DNA from: JAJCYX01 sp965243825
GTDB lineage: Bacteria > Chloroflexota > Dehalococcoidia > Lucifugimonadales > Lucifugimonadaceae
Reading direction: 5' to 3'
Assembly: GCA_965243825.1 (NCBI GenBank)
Contig: CBDEVT010000001.1
Coordinates: 496,001-560,000, forward strand
Length of the DNA stretch: 64,000 bases
This document shows positions 52,604-62,114 of the stretch, in pieces (the first letter of the stretch is position 1; each line of letters opens with the position of its first letter). The notes under the pieces were generated by a model, which saw only the letters and a list, made by a program, of their open reading frames with translations, had not been told where the DNA came from and did not search any database. The translations under genes and the position numbers were made by a program.

Positions 52604-53521
52604 TTGAAGGTCGCGGTTATGGGCGCCGGTGGAACTGGCGGGTACTTCGGTGGATTGCTCGCGCAGGCCGGTCACGACGTCACATTCGTGGCTCGCGGTC
52701 CCCATCTCCAGGCTATCCGGGAGAACGGCCTGCATGTCCGATCGGTGCTGGTCGACGATTTCCATGTTGCAGCGAAGGCGACCGACAATCCATCTGAAAT
52801 CGGATCATCCGACCTGGTCATCTTCAGCGTGAAGATGTACGACGCTGCGTACGCCGCGGAGCAGATTCGACCGCTTGTTGGACCGGAAACGATGATTATC
52901 TCGACGCTAAACGGGGTCGACAGCGAAGAGATACTCGCCAAAGCCGTCGGCGCCAAACAGGTGCTCGGCTGCACAGTCGAGGTGTCCTCGGTGATAGCGG
53001 AGCCTGGCGTGGTTGAGCAGCGTGGTGGCCCAGGTGCCCTGACGTTCGGTGAGCTGCCTTCTGGTAGCAGCGAAAGAACGGAGAAGTTGCTTGAGCAGCT
53101 ACAGATCCCTGGCATCACAGCGCGGCTGAATGAGCAGATGCAGGCGACCATCTGGCAGAAGTTCGTGTTCATCTGCGGACTGAGCGGCGTCACCAGCCTG
53201 ACGCGAATGCCCCTCGGTGAGATTCTCGAAAACCATGTTGGACTGACCCTGATGACCGAGACGCTCAACGAAGTTTCAGCCGTGGCAAACGCGGTCGGTG
53301 TCGAGTTTGCATCAGATCCCAGGGAGGCAGCGCTTGGGCTCATGCGCAGTATCGAACCGGCGATTCGCGGGTCGATGTACTACGACCTGGCAGCCGGCAA
53401 GCGCCTCGAACTCTCATCGCTTAACGGAAAAGTAGTTGAGCTTGGTGAAGAGCACAACGTTCCTACGCCAGCGAACTCGATAATCGTCTCGGCGCTCGAA
53501 CCGCTTGCCGACGGTTCTTAG
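52604..53521 (+). CDS. 2-dehydropantoate 2-reductase family protein
   Basis: A 305-residue NADP-dependent reductase of the ApbA/PanE family, which reduces ketopantoate to pantoate in pantothenate synthesis. The N-terminal Rossmann motif VMGAGGTGGYFGGLLAQAGH binds NADP(H). The catalytic Lys in the C-terminal domain is in MQATIWQKFVFICGL (W-x-K), and a Glu/Asn pair occurs in EVSAVANAVGV. The TTG at 52604 is preceded by AAAGGAG. Some members act on other 2-oxoacids, so panE is likely but not certain. Cotranscribed with the two upstream small genes. Confidence 0.85.
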   Translation: MKVAVMGAGGTGGYFGGLLAQAGHDVTFVARGPHLQAIRENGLHVRSVLVDDFHVAAKATDNPSEIGSSDLVIFSVKMYDAAYAAEQIRPLVGPETMIISTLNGVDSEEILAKAVGAKQVLGCTVEVSSVIAEPGVVEQRGGPGALTFGELPSGSSERTEKLLEQLQIPGITARLNEQMQATIWQKFVFICGLSGVTSLTRMPLGEILENHVGLTLMTETLNEVSAVANAVGVEFASDPREAALGLMRSIEPAIRGSMYYDLAAGKRLELSSLNGKVVELGEEHNVPTPANSIIVSALEPLADGS

Positions 53522-53790
53522 CTGTCAGCAACCGCTCCCCACACCTTCATTTTGCGGCATTCCGAGTTGCAGAGACGTGTTTGCAACCGTGACGCAAACA
53601 TTCACAACGCCTCGTCCACACGCGTGTCTTACACATGGTGATTTGAAGCTTCCGTAGATTGGAATACAGAAGTTCACTACCACGCGGGCTTTCATTACCG
53701 CAGTGCGATTCGCCAGTTCTGCACAACTCGACGAATCTGGCAGGCGAGAACAGATTGTTTCGGAAGCGGACAAAGTCGACACAGAGCAGA

Positions 53791-54888
53791 ATGCGATCCC
53801 TTCAGCGGGGATACATGCTCATCGGCATGACGGTCGCCGTTGGCATCATCGGCACCGTAGGTGGACTGCTTACCACCTCCATCTTCCAGTTCTCTCGTGC
53901 AAACTCGGTTACTGCCGGGCATGACGAGGTTGCAGTCCAGGTCACCAGGGCATCCAGGTGGTTGACGCGTGACATCCGAAATCACGCCACAACAGACTTG
54001 CCCCTGTCAGGTACGGCAAGCACGGCCACATTCAATTCGCGTAACGCTGATTCAAGCATCACATCCTGTAATTACAGTCTCAGCGGTACAGACATGATCC
54101 GCGATTGCGACGGCAACTCGGTCGTCGTAGGAAGCAACATCGAGAATCTTGTATTCGAGCGCTCAGGCTCCACGATCGACGTCACGTTCGACGTTGTCTC
54201 AGCATCCCGTCCCGATATCTCTGAAGCTGTTGATCTGACAATACGGTCGGACATATCACCGCTGGTCACCGGTCGACTAGCTTTAGTCGCCGAAATTCCA
54301 GAGATATCCATCGCTCCCGTCAACGTCATCGACTTCGAGAATGACGGCAATGGCATTCCTCTGTCACCTGGCGAAATTATCGACAATGACTTCGCCGCCT
54401 ATGGAATGTCCGTATGGGTGACCGGAGCTTCCCACGGAGCTATGGTCTTCGACTCGAGTCATCCATCAGGGAATGAGTGGGACCTGGGATCGCCTCACGA
54501 GGACTTCGGTGGACCCGGCAAAGGTGGTGGTGGTAAATCTGGCGCTGCCGGTGAAAACGCTGTAGGCCTTGATCAGGTTCTGATCATCTCGAAAGACGGC
54601 GATTCGGGCGATCCCGATTCCGAACCAACCGGAGGAGTGATCCACTTCGCGTTCACCACACCGGTCGATATCTGCAGCGTCGGAATGTTCGATGTCCAGC
54701 AGCCTTTTGGAACGATCGAGACCTTCAACTCCGAAGGGCTGATGATCAACTCGTACCCGATTCTGAAATTAGGCAACAACTCGGTTCAGACGGTCTCGAT
54801 TGGCGACACGAACGTTGCTGAGATGCAGATCACTCTGCCCGGTAGTGCGGCGGTGAGCTTCATCGAACTCGCTTGTAGCGGTAGCTAG
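53791..54888 (+). CDS. type IV pseudopilin-like (PilW-type) protein
   Basis: A 365-residue protein starting at ATG 53791. A prepilin N-terminus is visible: MRSLQRG|YMLIGMTVAVGIIG, where cleavage would follow Gly7 and the hydrophobic helix would form the pilus core. The residue at +5 is Gly, not the usual Glu. A second conserved region (VQVTRASRWLTRDIRNHA) resembles minor pilins. The mature head is beta-rich with Gly-rich stretches (GPGKGGGGKSGAAGENA). The gene ends at TAG 54886; the same frame continues for 39 codons with a poly-Asp tail. Confidence 0.7.
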   Translation: MRSLQRGYMLIGMTVAVGIIGTVGGLLTTSIFQFSRANSVTAGHDEVAVQVTRASRWLTRDIRNHATTDLPLSGTASTATFNSRNADSSITSCNYSLSGTDMIRDCDGNSVVVGSNIENLVFERSGSTIDVTFDVVSASRPDISEAVDLTIRSDISPLVTGRLALVAEIPEISIAPVNVIDFENDGNGIPLSPGEIIDNDFAAYGMSVWVTGASHGAMVFDSSHPSGNEWDLGSPHEDFGGPGKGGGGKSGAAGENAVGLDQVLIISKDGDSGDPDSEPTGGVIHFAFTTPVDICSVGMFDVQQPFGTIETFNSEGLMINSYPILKLGNNSVQTVSIGDTNVAEMQITLPGSAAVSFIELACSGS

Positions 54889-55008
54889 GACAGCGGAGGA
54901 CCGGGCGACGGCTGCAGTGGTGACGATGACGATGAAGACGACGACGATGATGATGACGATGAAGACGAGTGCGATGACGACGATGATGATGATGACGACG
55001 ACGACTAA
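54889..55008 (+). other. in-frame poly-Asp extension beyond the pseudopilin stop
   Basis: Directly after the TAG at 54886, the same frame stays open for 39 codons to TAA 55006-55008. It encodes DSGGPGDGCSG, then almost unbroken Asp/Glu with one Cys. Either the amber codon truncates a once longer protein, or it is read through. Asp-rich tails of this kind suit calcium or cation binding. Confidence 0.5.
54921..55005 (+). repeat. GAY/GAR codon repeat (poly-Asp tract)
   Basis: Nearly continuous GAC, GAT and GAA codons, with no long exact period and one TGC. The mixed synonymous codons argue that protein sequence has been selected here, rather than a simple slippage microsatellite. Confidence 0.7.
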
Positions 55009-55205
55009 TCTCGACTAGTCGCTCGAAAGAAACATCACACCTATCGCGCCGCTGGTAGCAGGGTCATGGTCATATCGAACGCCATCGCTTCTGTGGCCGG
55101 GTACTCAAGTTCAGACTCTGTTAATGGACTTGAACGCGCCTTGCAGTTACGATGCCCGCGCACGGTGAGGGACACTCGACTACACGAGTTTGCGAGGACT
55201 GCGAT

Positions 55206-55544
55206 ATGACCAAGTACATCGTTCTCTACCACATGCCTGCCGAAGCTATGGCCGAGATGCCTGAGATGACGCCGGAGCAGATGCAGGAAGGCATGAAGCC
55301 GTGGATGGAGTGGGCGGAGCGCTGCGGAGATGCACTCGTTGACCTGGGGACTCCGCTTGGCGCAGGACAGGCGCTGTCTACCAGCGGTAGCACAGACAGC
55401 GACAAGGGTGTAGCCGGCTATTCGATCCTGGAAGCTGACAGCATGGACGCAGCAAAGAAGCTGCTAGAGGGTCACCCACACATGACCTGGAATCCCGCCT
55501 GCTCGATCGAGGTCCACGAGGCACAGCCACTGCCAGGAATGTAG
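55206..55544 (+). CDS. YCII-related domain protein
   Basis: A 112-residue protein with the YCII fold: it begins MTKYIVLYHMPAEAMAEMPE, a first strand and helix, contains GAGQALSTSG, and ends with the strand CSIEVHEAQPL. Start ATG 55206 after GAGGAC. Small proteins of this fold are of uncertain function, some acting in dechlorination or as small-molecule isomerases. It converges with the kinase gene, 11 bases apart. Confidence 0.82.
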   Translation: MTKYIVLYHMPAEAMAEMPEMTPEQMQEGMKPWMEWAERCGDALVDLGTPLGAGQALSTSGSTDSDKGVAGYSILEADSMDAAKKLLEGHPHMTWNPACSIEVHEAQPLPGM

Positions 55545-55555
55545 TTTCTGACTTT

Positions 55556-58351
55556 TCAGTCTGTCAGAGCCCTGAACGCGGTCACGTTCGAACGCCCGGG
55601 GGCGATATCGGCCGTGATTTCTGCACATGACCCTGCGCCGGCAACGTTCTCAATAGTTACCGTGAAACGCGCGCCGTTAGCGTAGGTCGGGTCGACGTGT
55701 ATTGACCCACCGTGTGCTTCGATGATCGTCCTGGCTATATGCAGACCGAGCCCGGTGCCTGTCTGTGCCCGGACAGATGCTTCGTCTGCCCTGACGTAGC
55801 GCTCGAACACCGCCCTGCGCATGTCAGGTGGTATACCCGGTCCATGATCAGAGACTGAGATCTCCAGTCGTCCGTCGCAGACAGTAGCGCCAATCGAGAT
55901 CGAAGTATCTGTTGGAGAATACTTTGATGCATTGCTGATCAGGTTGCACAACACCTGTGTCATGCGTCCCGGGTCGACGCATATCGAATCTTCAACTGTC
56001 TCGTACTCGCGCTCTATTGTCTGTGACCGGCTTTTAACGACCGGTTGCATTGCCCGAACTGCGTTGTCCAACAGTCTCGTCATGCTGATATCGGTCCTGA
56101 CCAGTTCGAAGGCACCGGAATCGACAGATGACGTTGTGAGCAGATCATTGATTATGAGCTCGAGCTGCCGGCCGCCCCGTCGGATAACCTCGATCTGCTC
56201 GAGGTCTCTTTCAACCATCCGGCCACTGCGGTTGCGATGAAGCATGTCTGCAAACGCCAGTACGCTCGTCAGCGGGGTGCGCAGCTCATGAGATACGTTC
56301 GATAGCACCTGTGCCTTCATCTCATTCGAGATCTGAAGCCGCGCATTTTCGTCTTCGAGATCGACGCGTTTTCGCGTTTCGCCTAGAAGCTCTTTTGTGC
56401 GCCGCAGCAGCTCGGAGTTGGCCAGCGCGCCCGCCACAAGCATGCCGACACTGATTGCCAGATCTATCGAGTGTGGCGAGTAGCGTGATTCCGTCCTATC
56501 GAGCCAGATAAGGGCACCTATTGGCTCCGCTCCGACCGTCAGTGGTATGACGATTCCCGAGCGGTAGCCAAGTTCACTCAGGGCTGCGACCTGCTGCATG
56601 GACGTACTGCCAGAGTTCAACTCCTCGTCCAGCAATAAAGGCTGGTTAGTTGACATCACGTACTGCGTTGCAGAGCCTTCGAGAGGCCGTGACTCTTCCA
56701 CGGAAAGCGGATTAGTCGCCGATTCCATGAGGAACCGGGCCCGAAAAGTCTGGCCATCATCGTTAGCAATATTCAGTAGCAGAGAGTTGCAGGGGACGAT
56801 GTCCCAGATGTCTGGCATCACGTGCTGGACTGCCTGGTCGAAATTATCGGCATGAATCAATTTCTGGCCGATAGCGGCCAGCTTCGATTGCTCGAATGCG
56901 GTTCTCTCGGCTTCCTGCCTGTCGTTCCACTGGCCTATCGGCCCAGCCATCTGGCGTGCAACATCCCGGAATAGCTCCAGGTTGGCAGGCGAATCCAATC
57001 CGGGTTCGCGCGACGCAGCGAAGAGAACACCGATGCGGCGATGTCCGACAACCAGCGGAGCTCCGATTTGGATCTGGTAGCCGTTGTCCAGTGTCCAGCG
57101 GGCGGCATACATCGTGTCCGCGGCCTCTTCTAGCACCCCGCGGTCTAATACGGTCACTTCATCGGCCAACGCTGCTTCGTAAGTCTTGCTCTCACTCAGC
57201 AGTCGAATCGTCCCCAGGTCATCCAGTTCGTGCCGCTCGCCCTGTATCTGGTGAACCTTGAACGTCTCCGTTTTCCAGTCGATCAGGTGTACGGCCAGCC
57301 TATCGAAATGCAATGAACGGCGAATCTGGTCAGCTATGGCCGCATAGGCTTCATCGAGTTCGTCGGCCGTGCTAACCAGTTGGCTGATCTCAGCAATGAT
57401 CGACTGCCTGAGCGAACGCTGTTCGGCTTCGCGTTTTTCCCGCCAGAGAGAGACTGGCCCGGCCATCTGGTTTGCGACCTGTCGCAGCAGCTCCAGGTTC
57501 GCAGGAGCATCGAGGTCTTTCTCCCGAGAGGCTGCGAAAAGGACGCCGACCCGCAAATCACCGGCGACCATCGGAGCGCCAACAACGACCTCGAACCCCA
57601 TCTCGACGCCCAGTCGAGCGAAATCGGACCTGGAAGCCTCCCTGACCAACTGGTCGCGCTTCATGACAACAACGTCATCCGATAGAACAGCGCTGGCAGT
57701 TTTAGTGTTTTTCAGAGGACGGGTATGACCAGTTGCGTCCTCCACCGGGTTCCCGGTAGCCATCACATGGACCGTTGCGGTGTTCGTCTCCCAGTCAATG
57801 AGGTGGACGGCCAGTCTGTCGAAATTCATTCCTCGACGAATTTCGTTTGCGATATCTTCGTAAACCGTCTGCAACTCATCCGTAGCGCCTATAATCTGGC
57901 CGATTCTTGCAACGATCGACTGTCGCAGGGCTACGGCTTCAGCCTCATCCCGAGTGCGGGTGATACCGGTGATGAACTGCTGTCTTCCAAGTGCGCTGCT
58001 AACCACACGCTCAAGAAGACTGCTGTTCAAGTGCTCAAGCCCCAGGAAGTCCTGGGCACCACTGCTTAGAGCTGTAACGCGGTGTTCATCAGCATTTCCC
58101 TCGCCAACAAAGATCACCGGCACGTCCGCAAACAGGCTCCGAACGGTTTTCAGTTCTTCTGCACCCGAGGTTGACTGGTTCACCTCGATCAGGAATACGT
58201 CGTAGGGTCCAGACTCAACCGTTAAAACGTCCTCTGCGAGGTGATGAACATGGTCGTATGTAAAGCCTGTCCCGTTCAGGACTGACAGGAGTTCACCACC
58301 AGTCCCCGACTCGCTTGACACAAGTAGTAGGTGCGGATTGTCGCTGGTCAA
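55556..58351 (-). CDS. multi-GAF sensor histidine kinase with degenerate receiver
   Basis: A 931-residue cytosolic kinase. Residues 1-125 form a receiver-like domain, but the phospho-acceptor position is Glu56 (DVFLIEVN), the acidic pair is SSES and the conserved Lys is missing. Three GAF domains follow; the first two are near-repeats (for example RRGMNFDRLAVHLIDWETNT and RRSLHFDRLAVHLIDWKTET). Next come a HisKA domain (LSNVSHELRTPLTSVLAFAD) and a HATPase with NLISNASKYSP and GTGLGLHIAR. The GAFs would bind a small molecule. No response regulator is adjacent. Confidence 0.92.
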   Translation of the reverse strand: MTSDNPHLLLVSSESGTGGELLSVLNGTGFTYDHVHHLAEDVLTVESGPYDVFLIEVNQSTSGAEELKTVRSLFADVPVIFVGEGNADEHRVTALSSGAQDFLGLEHLNSSLLERVVSSALGRQQFITGITRTRDEAEAVALRQSIVARIGQIIGATDELQTVYEDIANEIRRGMNFDRLAVHLIDWETNTATVHVMATGNPVEDATGHTRPLKNTKTASAVLSDDVVVMKRDQLVREASRSDFARLGVEMGFEVVVGAPMVAGDLRVGVLFAASREKDLDAPANLELLRQVANQMAGPVSLWREKREAEQRSLRQSIIAEISQLVSTADELDEAYAAIADQIRRSLHFDRLAVHLIDWKTETFKVHQIQGERHELDDLGTIRLLSESKTYEAALADEVTVLDRGVLEEAADTMYAARWTLDNGYQIQIGAPLVVGHRRIGVLFAASREPGLDSPANLELFRDVARQMAGPIGQWNDRQEAERTAFEQSKLAAIGQKLIHADNFDQAVQHVMPDIWDIVPCNSLLLNIANDDGQTFRARFLMESATNPLSVEESRPLEGSATQYVMSTNQPLLLDEELNSGSTSMQQVAALSELGYRSGIVIPLTVGAEPIGALIWLDRTESRYSPHSIDLAISVGMLVAGALANSELLRRTKELLGETRKRVDLEDENARLQISNEMKAQVLSNVSHELRTPLTSVLAFADMLHRNRSGRMVERDLEQIEVIRRGGRQLELIINDLLTTSSVDSGAFELVRTDISMTRLLDNAVRAMQPVVKSRSQTIEREYETVEDSICVDPGRMTQVLCNLISNASKYSPTDTSISIGATVCDGRLEISVSDHGPGIPPDMRRAVFERYVRADEASVRAQTGTGLGLHIARTIIEAHGGSIHVDPTYANGARFTVTIENVAGAGSCAEITADIAPGRSNVTAFRALTD

Positions 58352-58828
58352 TTGGTCACGATTCCAGAGAGGCTTAGCCGAGCGCGCCGAAGCTTTTTAG
58401 CAGAACATTGGCGATCAGATATGTAAACGCCATGAAAATTCAGCCTGAAGGTTCGGATTTCGCCACCATAAACCTCTGCTAACTCCGATTCCCCGCCGGA
58501 GTATGGATCGTTTGCCGATGGCGAGGGCGAAACTCAACACCTAAACCCAACCTTCTAGCCACATCGACTTTGACTTGCGAACTTAGTCTGGTCTAGTGGC
58601 AAGCGTGCTAATGGAAGCACACCACTGCCACACGATTGAGCAGGGATTTCAGTATCAAACGCTCCATCTTGCAGCGATAAATGTCTCTCGATCGAACGGA
58701 GCCGTAACCCGTTAATCACGGTGAGGTAGCGGACAGGGTTTAAGCCGGGGACTGAGCGGCTGACAGGATAATGCGTTTGAGGTACGGATCAGCCGGCCTC
58801 GTCGCTCCGGCAGCTGTATGGGACACAG
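58352..58828. other. 477-bp intergenic region between two kinases
   Basis: No protein-like frame is seen. A nested hairpin lies at 58596-58631: GTGGCA/TGCCAC outer stem with GTGCT/AGCAC inner stem. This region must contain the promoters of both divergent kinase genes; no clear sigma-70 site was assigned. Confidence 0.45.
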
Positions 58829-60325
58829 ATGCATTTTCGATTCAGGCTCACCGCAGCATTCGCTGTTTTTGCCGTGGCGGTTTTCGTAGTCGCCTACGTC
58901 ATCGTCACACGTTCTGCTTCTGGCAACGAAGAAGCCAACCTGGTTGCCGACATCAGCCAGCAGACCGATCAGAGCGCCGAACTTCTCTCCGGCGTCGCTG
59001 GAAGCTACACATCTGACAGCAGCCTGCTGGGTGCTAGCAGCGACTCTCCCGCCTCTCTGAATTTCCAGAACGTCGTGATGAGCACGCTCATGCAGAGCTC
59101 AAACATCGTAAACCTGGCGCTCTACGACATGGATGGCGGACTGGTCTGGTCGGCCTCTCCAGATTCAACGCTTGGTGCCCCGCCTGCCGACGACACTGCG
59201 TTTAGTGATGCACTATCCGGGGAATCTGTCACCGCACTTAAAAAGGACGCACAGTTCGTCTCGACTGACGGTGAGTTCAAGACTGGAGATCTGACAACCA
59301 CCTACATCCCGCTTGCAGATTTGGGTACCGGTCAGCCTGCCCAGGTTCTCGAGGTCGCGAGAGAAGTGACAGACGTTCTCAGTTTCCGCGTTGACAACGC
59401 CCGAGACTCTATGTCCCGGACGCTGTTCACCACTCTCGGAGCTTCATTCGCCGTTCTGCTCGGCATCGTCATCTCAGCCGACACAATGTTGAATCGTTCG
59501 AGACGCAAGACACTGGCTAATGAACTTGCAATGGCAGAAAGCCAGGTGGCGGCCGAGAAGCTGGAACTGCGAAACCAGCAGCTTCAATCTCTCAACGAAG
59601 AACGAGACAAGTTCCTTTCCATGGTCTCGCATGAGCTACGTACGCCACTGACCTCCATGCTGGCATTCACGGAGGTTCTCCGGAAACGCCAGGAAGGCGG
59701 GAACCGGGACAAGAACGTAACCCACCTGGACATGGTCAGTCGCAACGGGCACCACCTCAACTCGCTCATTGAAGAGCTGCTCGAGGTGACACGAGTTCAC
59801 GGCGACAAGTTCGAGATCGTGAAGGGCCGTTTCAATCTAGACAGGTTCATGCAGGAAGTCAGGATCTCAGCCGAAGCACTGCTCCGAGGCCGCAAGCAGA
59901 CCCTCGTCATCGAAGGTGACTACGGTGACACCGAGCTGTTCGCGGACCGGAAGCGCATTCTGCAGATGGTGATGAACCTGGTGAGCAACGCCTCGCTCTA
60001 CTCTCCGGAGCATACCGCTGTGACGGTTAAGGTGGACCGCAAAGCAGACCTCGTTAAGTTTGAAGTGGTCGACGAAGGTGTCGGGATCTCGGAAGAGGAC
60101 CAGAAAAGCCTGTTTACCGAGTTCTTCCGCTCCAACAACGAGACCACTCGTGCGCAGTCTGGCCTTGGACTCGGCCTCTCCATCGTCAAAGCTGTACTTG
60201 ATGCTCACAAAGGACAGGTGAGCGTGACTTCAAAGCCTGGTCGAGGCACAAACGTCACGGTACTTCTGCCCGTCGGCGACATCAGCCAGATCGAGTTGGC
60301 GCAAAGCGACACCGGCGCCGCTTAG
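58829..60325 (+). CDS. membrane sensor histidine kinase
   Basis: A 498-residue kinase with two membrane helices (about residues 7-28 and 199-220) flanking an extracytoplasmic sensor domain of about 170 residues. A coiled-coil linker (SQVAAEKLELRNQQLQSLNE) follows, then HisKA (SMVSHELRTPLTSMLAFTEV) and HATPase (NLVSNASLYSP, DEGVGI, GLGLGLSIVK). ATG 58829. It is a close relative of the partial kinase at the left window edge. The partner regulator is not in the window. Confidence 0.94.
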   Translation: MHFRFRLTAAFAVFAVAVFVVAYVIVTRSASGNEEANLVADISQQTDQSAELLSGVAGSYTSDSSLLGASSDSPASLNFQNVVMSTLMQSSNIVNLALYDMDGGLVWSASPDSTLGAPPADDTAFSDALSGESVTALKKDAQFVSTDGEFKTGDLTTTYIPLADLGTGQPAQVLEVAREVTDVLSFRVDNARDSMSRTLFTTLGASFAVLLGIVISADTMLNRSRRKTLANELAMAESQVAAEKLELRNQQLQSLNEERDKFLSMVSHELRTPLTSMLAFTEVLRKRQEGGNRDKNVTHLDMVSRNGHHLNSLIEELLEVTRVHGDKFEIVKGRFNLDRFMQEVRISAEALLRGRKQTLVIEGDYGDTELFADRKRILQMVMNLVSNASLYSPEHTAVTVKVDRKADLVKFEVVDEGVGISEEDQKSLFTEFFRSNNETTRAQSGLGLGLSIVKAVLDAHKGQVSVTSKPGRGTNVTVLLPVGDISQIELAQSDTGAA

Positions 60326-60417
60326 AGATCGCTTCAGCGAATTCGAGCCGACTGTGAAGGTTCGACGAAACGCGTTTAAACTTCGTGGCCATCGATCATC
60401 GGGGCAATGAGGCGAAG

Positions 60418-60708
60418 ATGCGCTACTCAGACAGAACAGGTGTCCGCTACTGCACGCGATGTGGTGTCGGCACGGGATCCGATGACCGTTTCTGCGCCAA
60501 CTGCGGACAGGAACTTCCTTCACTGGAAGATGACGATAGCAGCCCTGGCTTATCGCGCTCAGCAGATCAAAACGACTCGAACTCGGGCAGCGGTTTCGGC
60601 AAGGGGTTCGCACAGGGCTGTGGGTGCAGCGTTGCCCTCATCGTTGGACTACTGATCGCCGCCATGCTGCTTGTATTCGTCTGCACCGCCGCCGTAGTGG
60701 TGAGCTGA
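60418..60708 (+). CDS. zinc-ribbon membrane protein
   Basis: A 96-residue protein starting at ATG 60418. A zinc ribbon at the N-terminus has two knuckles (RYCTRCGVG and RFCANCGQEL), common in small membrane-anchored proteins. An acidic/Ser-rich linker and a single C-terminal helix (VALIVGLLIAAMLLVFVCTA) follow. The frame extends 11 codons further up. The role is unknown; it follows the kinase by 92 bases on the same strand and may be cotranscribed. Confidence 0.76.
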   Translation: MRYSDRTGVRYCTRCGVGTGSDDRFCANCGQELPSLEDDDSSPGLSRSADQNDSNSGSGFGKGFAQGCGCSVALIVGLLIAAMLLVFVCTAAVVVS

Positions 60709-60768
60709 CAAGCTCTACTTATTGAGGCCTTCACCTGCTTCGCGCCCGGATAGATAGCACACAAGAAA

Positions 60769-61089
60769 TCACCGCGCGCCCTCTATGCGAGCCAGGATCG
60801 CTTTTACGTCCGTGATGTCGTCCTGAAGCTGTTCGATCGAGTCCTGGTTTTCTCGGACATCGAGGGCGATGGCGTCGACCTTTGCGTTGAGGCGTTCCTC
60901 CACGGCTACTGCACCGATGCTTTCTGTAGTGATCACTTCTCGAGTTGCTGTGCGAGCTATCGAAGCCACACGGTCTTCTGTGAGGCGAGGGACGAATGCC
61001 ATGGTGCCGAGTGTTCCAAGCGTCAGCGAGACCAGCGCAAGGAGCACACTGCGAAAGAGCTGGCTGTCGGTGATACTGGCAGTGCTCAA
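60769..61089 (-). CDS. hypothetical TM/coiled-coil protein of the phage-like block
   Basis: A 106-residue protein with an N-terminal hydrophobic helix (LLALVSLTLGTLGTMAFVP) and a helical, coiled-coil-like C-terminal half (NAKVDAIALDVRENQDSIEQ, then LQDDITDVKAILARIEG). This layout resembles small phage spanin/holin-accessory proteins, but the resemblance is only general. Its start overlaps the previous structural gene by 4 bases (ATGA), so it is translationally coupled to that block. Confidence 0.6.
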   Translation of the reverse strand: MSTASITDSQLFRSVLLALVSLTLGTLGTMAFVPRLTEDRVASIARTATREVITTESIGAVAVEERLNAKVDAIALDVRENQDSIEQLQDDITDVKAILARIEGAR

Positions 61090-62114
61090 CGCCCCACACC
61101 CATCGTCATCAGGCTGCGCCGAACAGCCGGTGTTCCTCCACCGCCGGCTGGACTACTGTCTGCTGTCGCATAGATGCCAAGTGCCACACGAGGATCAGAC
61201 TGGCCGCCGTCGTTAGCAAATATGTCGACCAGGTCTCCCGCAGCCATAGGGACGAACGAGTAGCTGTGGCGACTCGTTGAGTTCGCCTTTGTGTGAGACG
61301 GACCGCCGCTGTCCGGCCGTATACCGATAGTGTGCGACTGGGAGTTGGTGCAGTAGACATGCGCCAGCGCAAACTCATCGCCGGCATTCACGTTTGAGCC
61401 TGAGGTGACGTCAGCCGTTTGCCACGTGTTGTTCTGCGTGTTGTCATGCGGGTCGAAAACATCCTTGTTGACCCCACCGGTCACACCGGCATACAGGATT
61501 CCGTTTAGAAGAACGGTCCTCTCAGACAGATTGGCCAGGTTCATCTCGAACGTTTCGGACGAGCAGTAGATAGCCCAGGTCTTCAGATCACCCGAACCTG
61601 TTCGTGGTCCGTTATGCGTTGTGGTGTCGGTTGACGTGTCCGGCCTCAAGCCCCAGGCACCGAAGCTGAAACCGGTTGACCGCAGAGATCCGAAAGCAAT
61701 CTGGATTGTGTTGGAGAAGCTGGCGCTTTCATCGACGTTCGACCAGGTAGCTTGCGTCAGGGAACTTTCGAAATCGATGCCATCGGTAAGAAACTCGGCT
61801 TCGTCAGATGTCGAATAGCCCCACATGTAGACCTCTATAGAGGCAGACTCGATGTGGCATTCGAACGCGTCCGAACTGTCGACTCCGATGGTCCAGTCGA
61901 TCCATTCGCCGCCGACAAGATCATCGTACTCGTCGTCGGTGGATCCGGTAGCCCGGACTCCCACGGACAGGTTGCCAGCCGAGTTGTTAAACACCCGCAG
62001 GTGGACGGCAGCGACACTACCGGCGTCAGCACCGACTTGCGCCGTGATATCGACCGACTGATATGAACCGGTAGTTCCGGGGGATATATCGGCTGGAGTA
62101 ATTGCAGTTGGCAT
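61086..62114 (-). CDS. putative phage structural protein (tail-like)
   Basis: A 342-residue, Ser/Thr/Gly/Asp-rich protein with strongly beta-like composition and no signal peptide (begins MPTAITPADISPGTTGSYQS). Short repeated strand motifs such as VHLRVFNNSAGNLSVGVRAT and FELALAHVYC-like stretches occur. Composition and context resemble tail appendage or fibre proteins. The 3' end overlaps the next gene by 4 bases, and its start overlaps the upstream stop by one base. No closer family is recognised. Confidence 0.6.
   Translation of the reverse strand: MPTAITPADISPGTTGSYQSVDITAQVGADAGSVAAVHLRVFNNSAGNLSVGVRATGSTDDEYDDLVGGEWIDWTIGVDSSDAFECHIESASIEVYMWGYSTSDEAEFLTDGIDFESSLTQATWSNVDESASFSNTIQIAFGSLRSTGFSFGAWGLRPDTSTDTTTHNGPRTGSGDLKTWAIYCSSETFEMNLANLSERTVLLNGILYAGVTGGVNKDVFDPHDNTQNNTWQTADVTSGSNVNAGDEFALAHVYCTNSQSHTIGIRPDSGGPSHTKANSTSRHSYSFVPMAAGDLVDIFANDGGQSDPRVALGIYATADSSPAGGGGTPAVRRSLMTMGVGR

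Noticed and set aside
58573..58660. tRNA-like fold (TCTAGTGG D-arm-like string and nested hairpin)
   Set aside because: No T-arm GGTTCGAATCC and no acceptor pairing could be found, so it is kept only as a hairpin.
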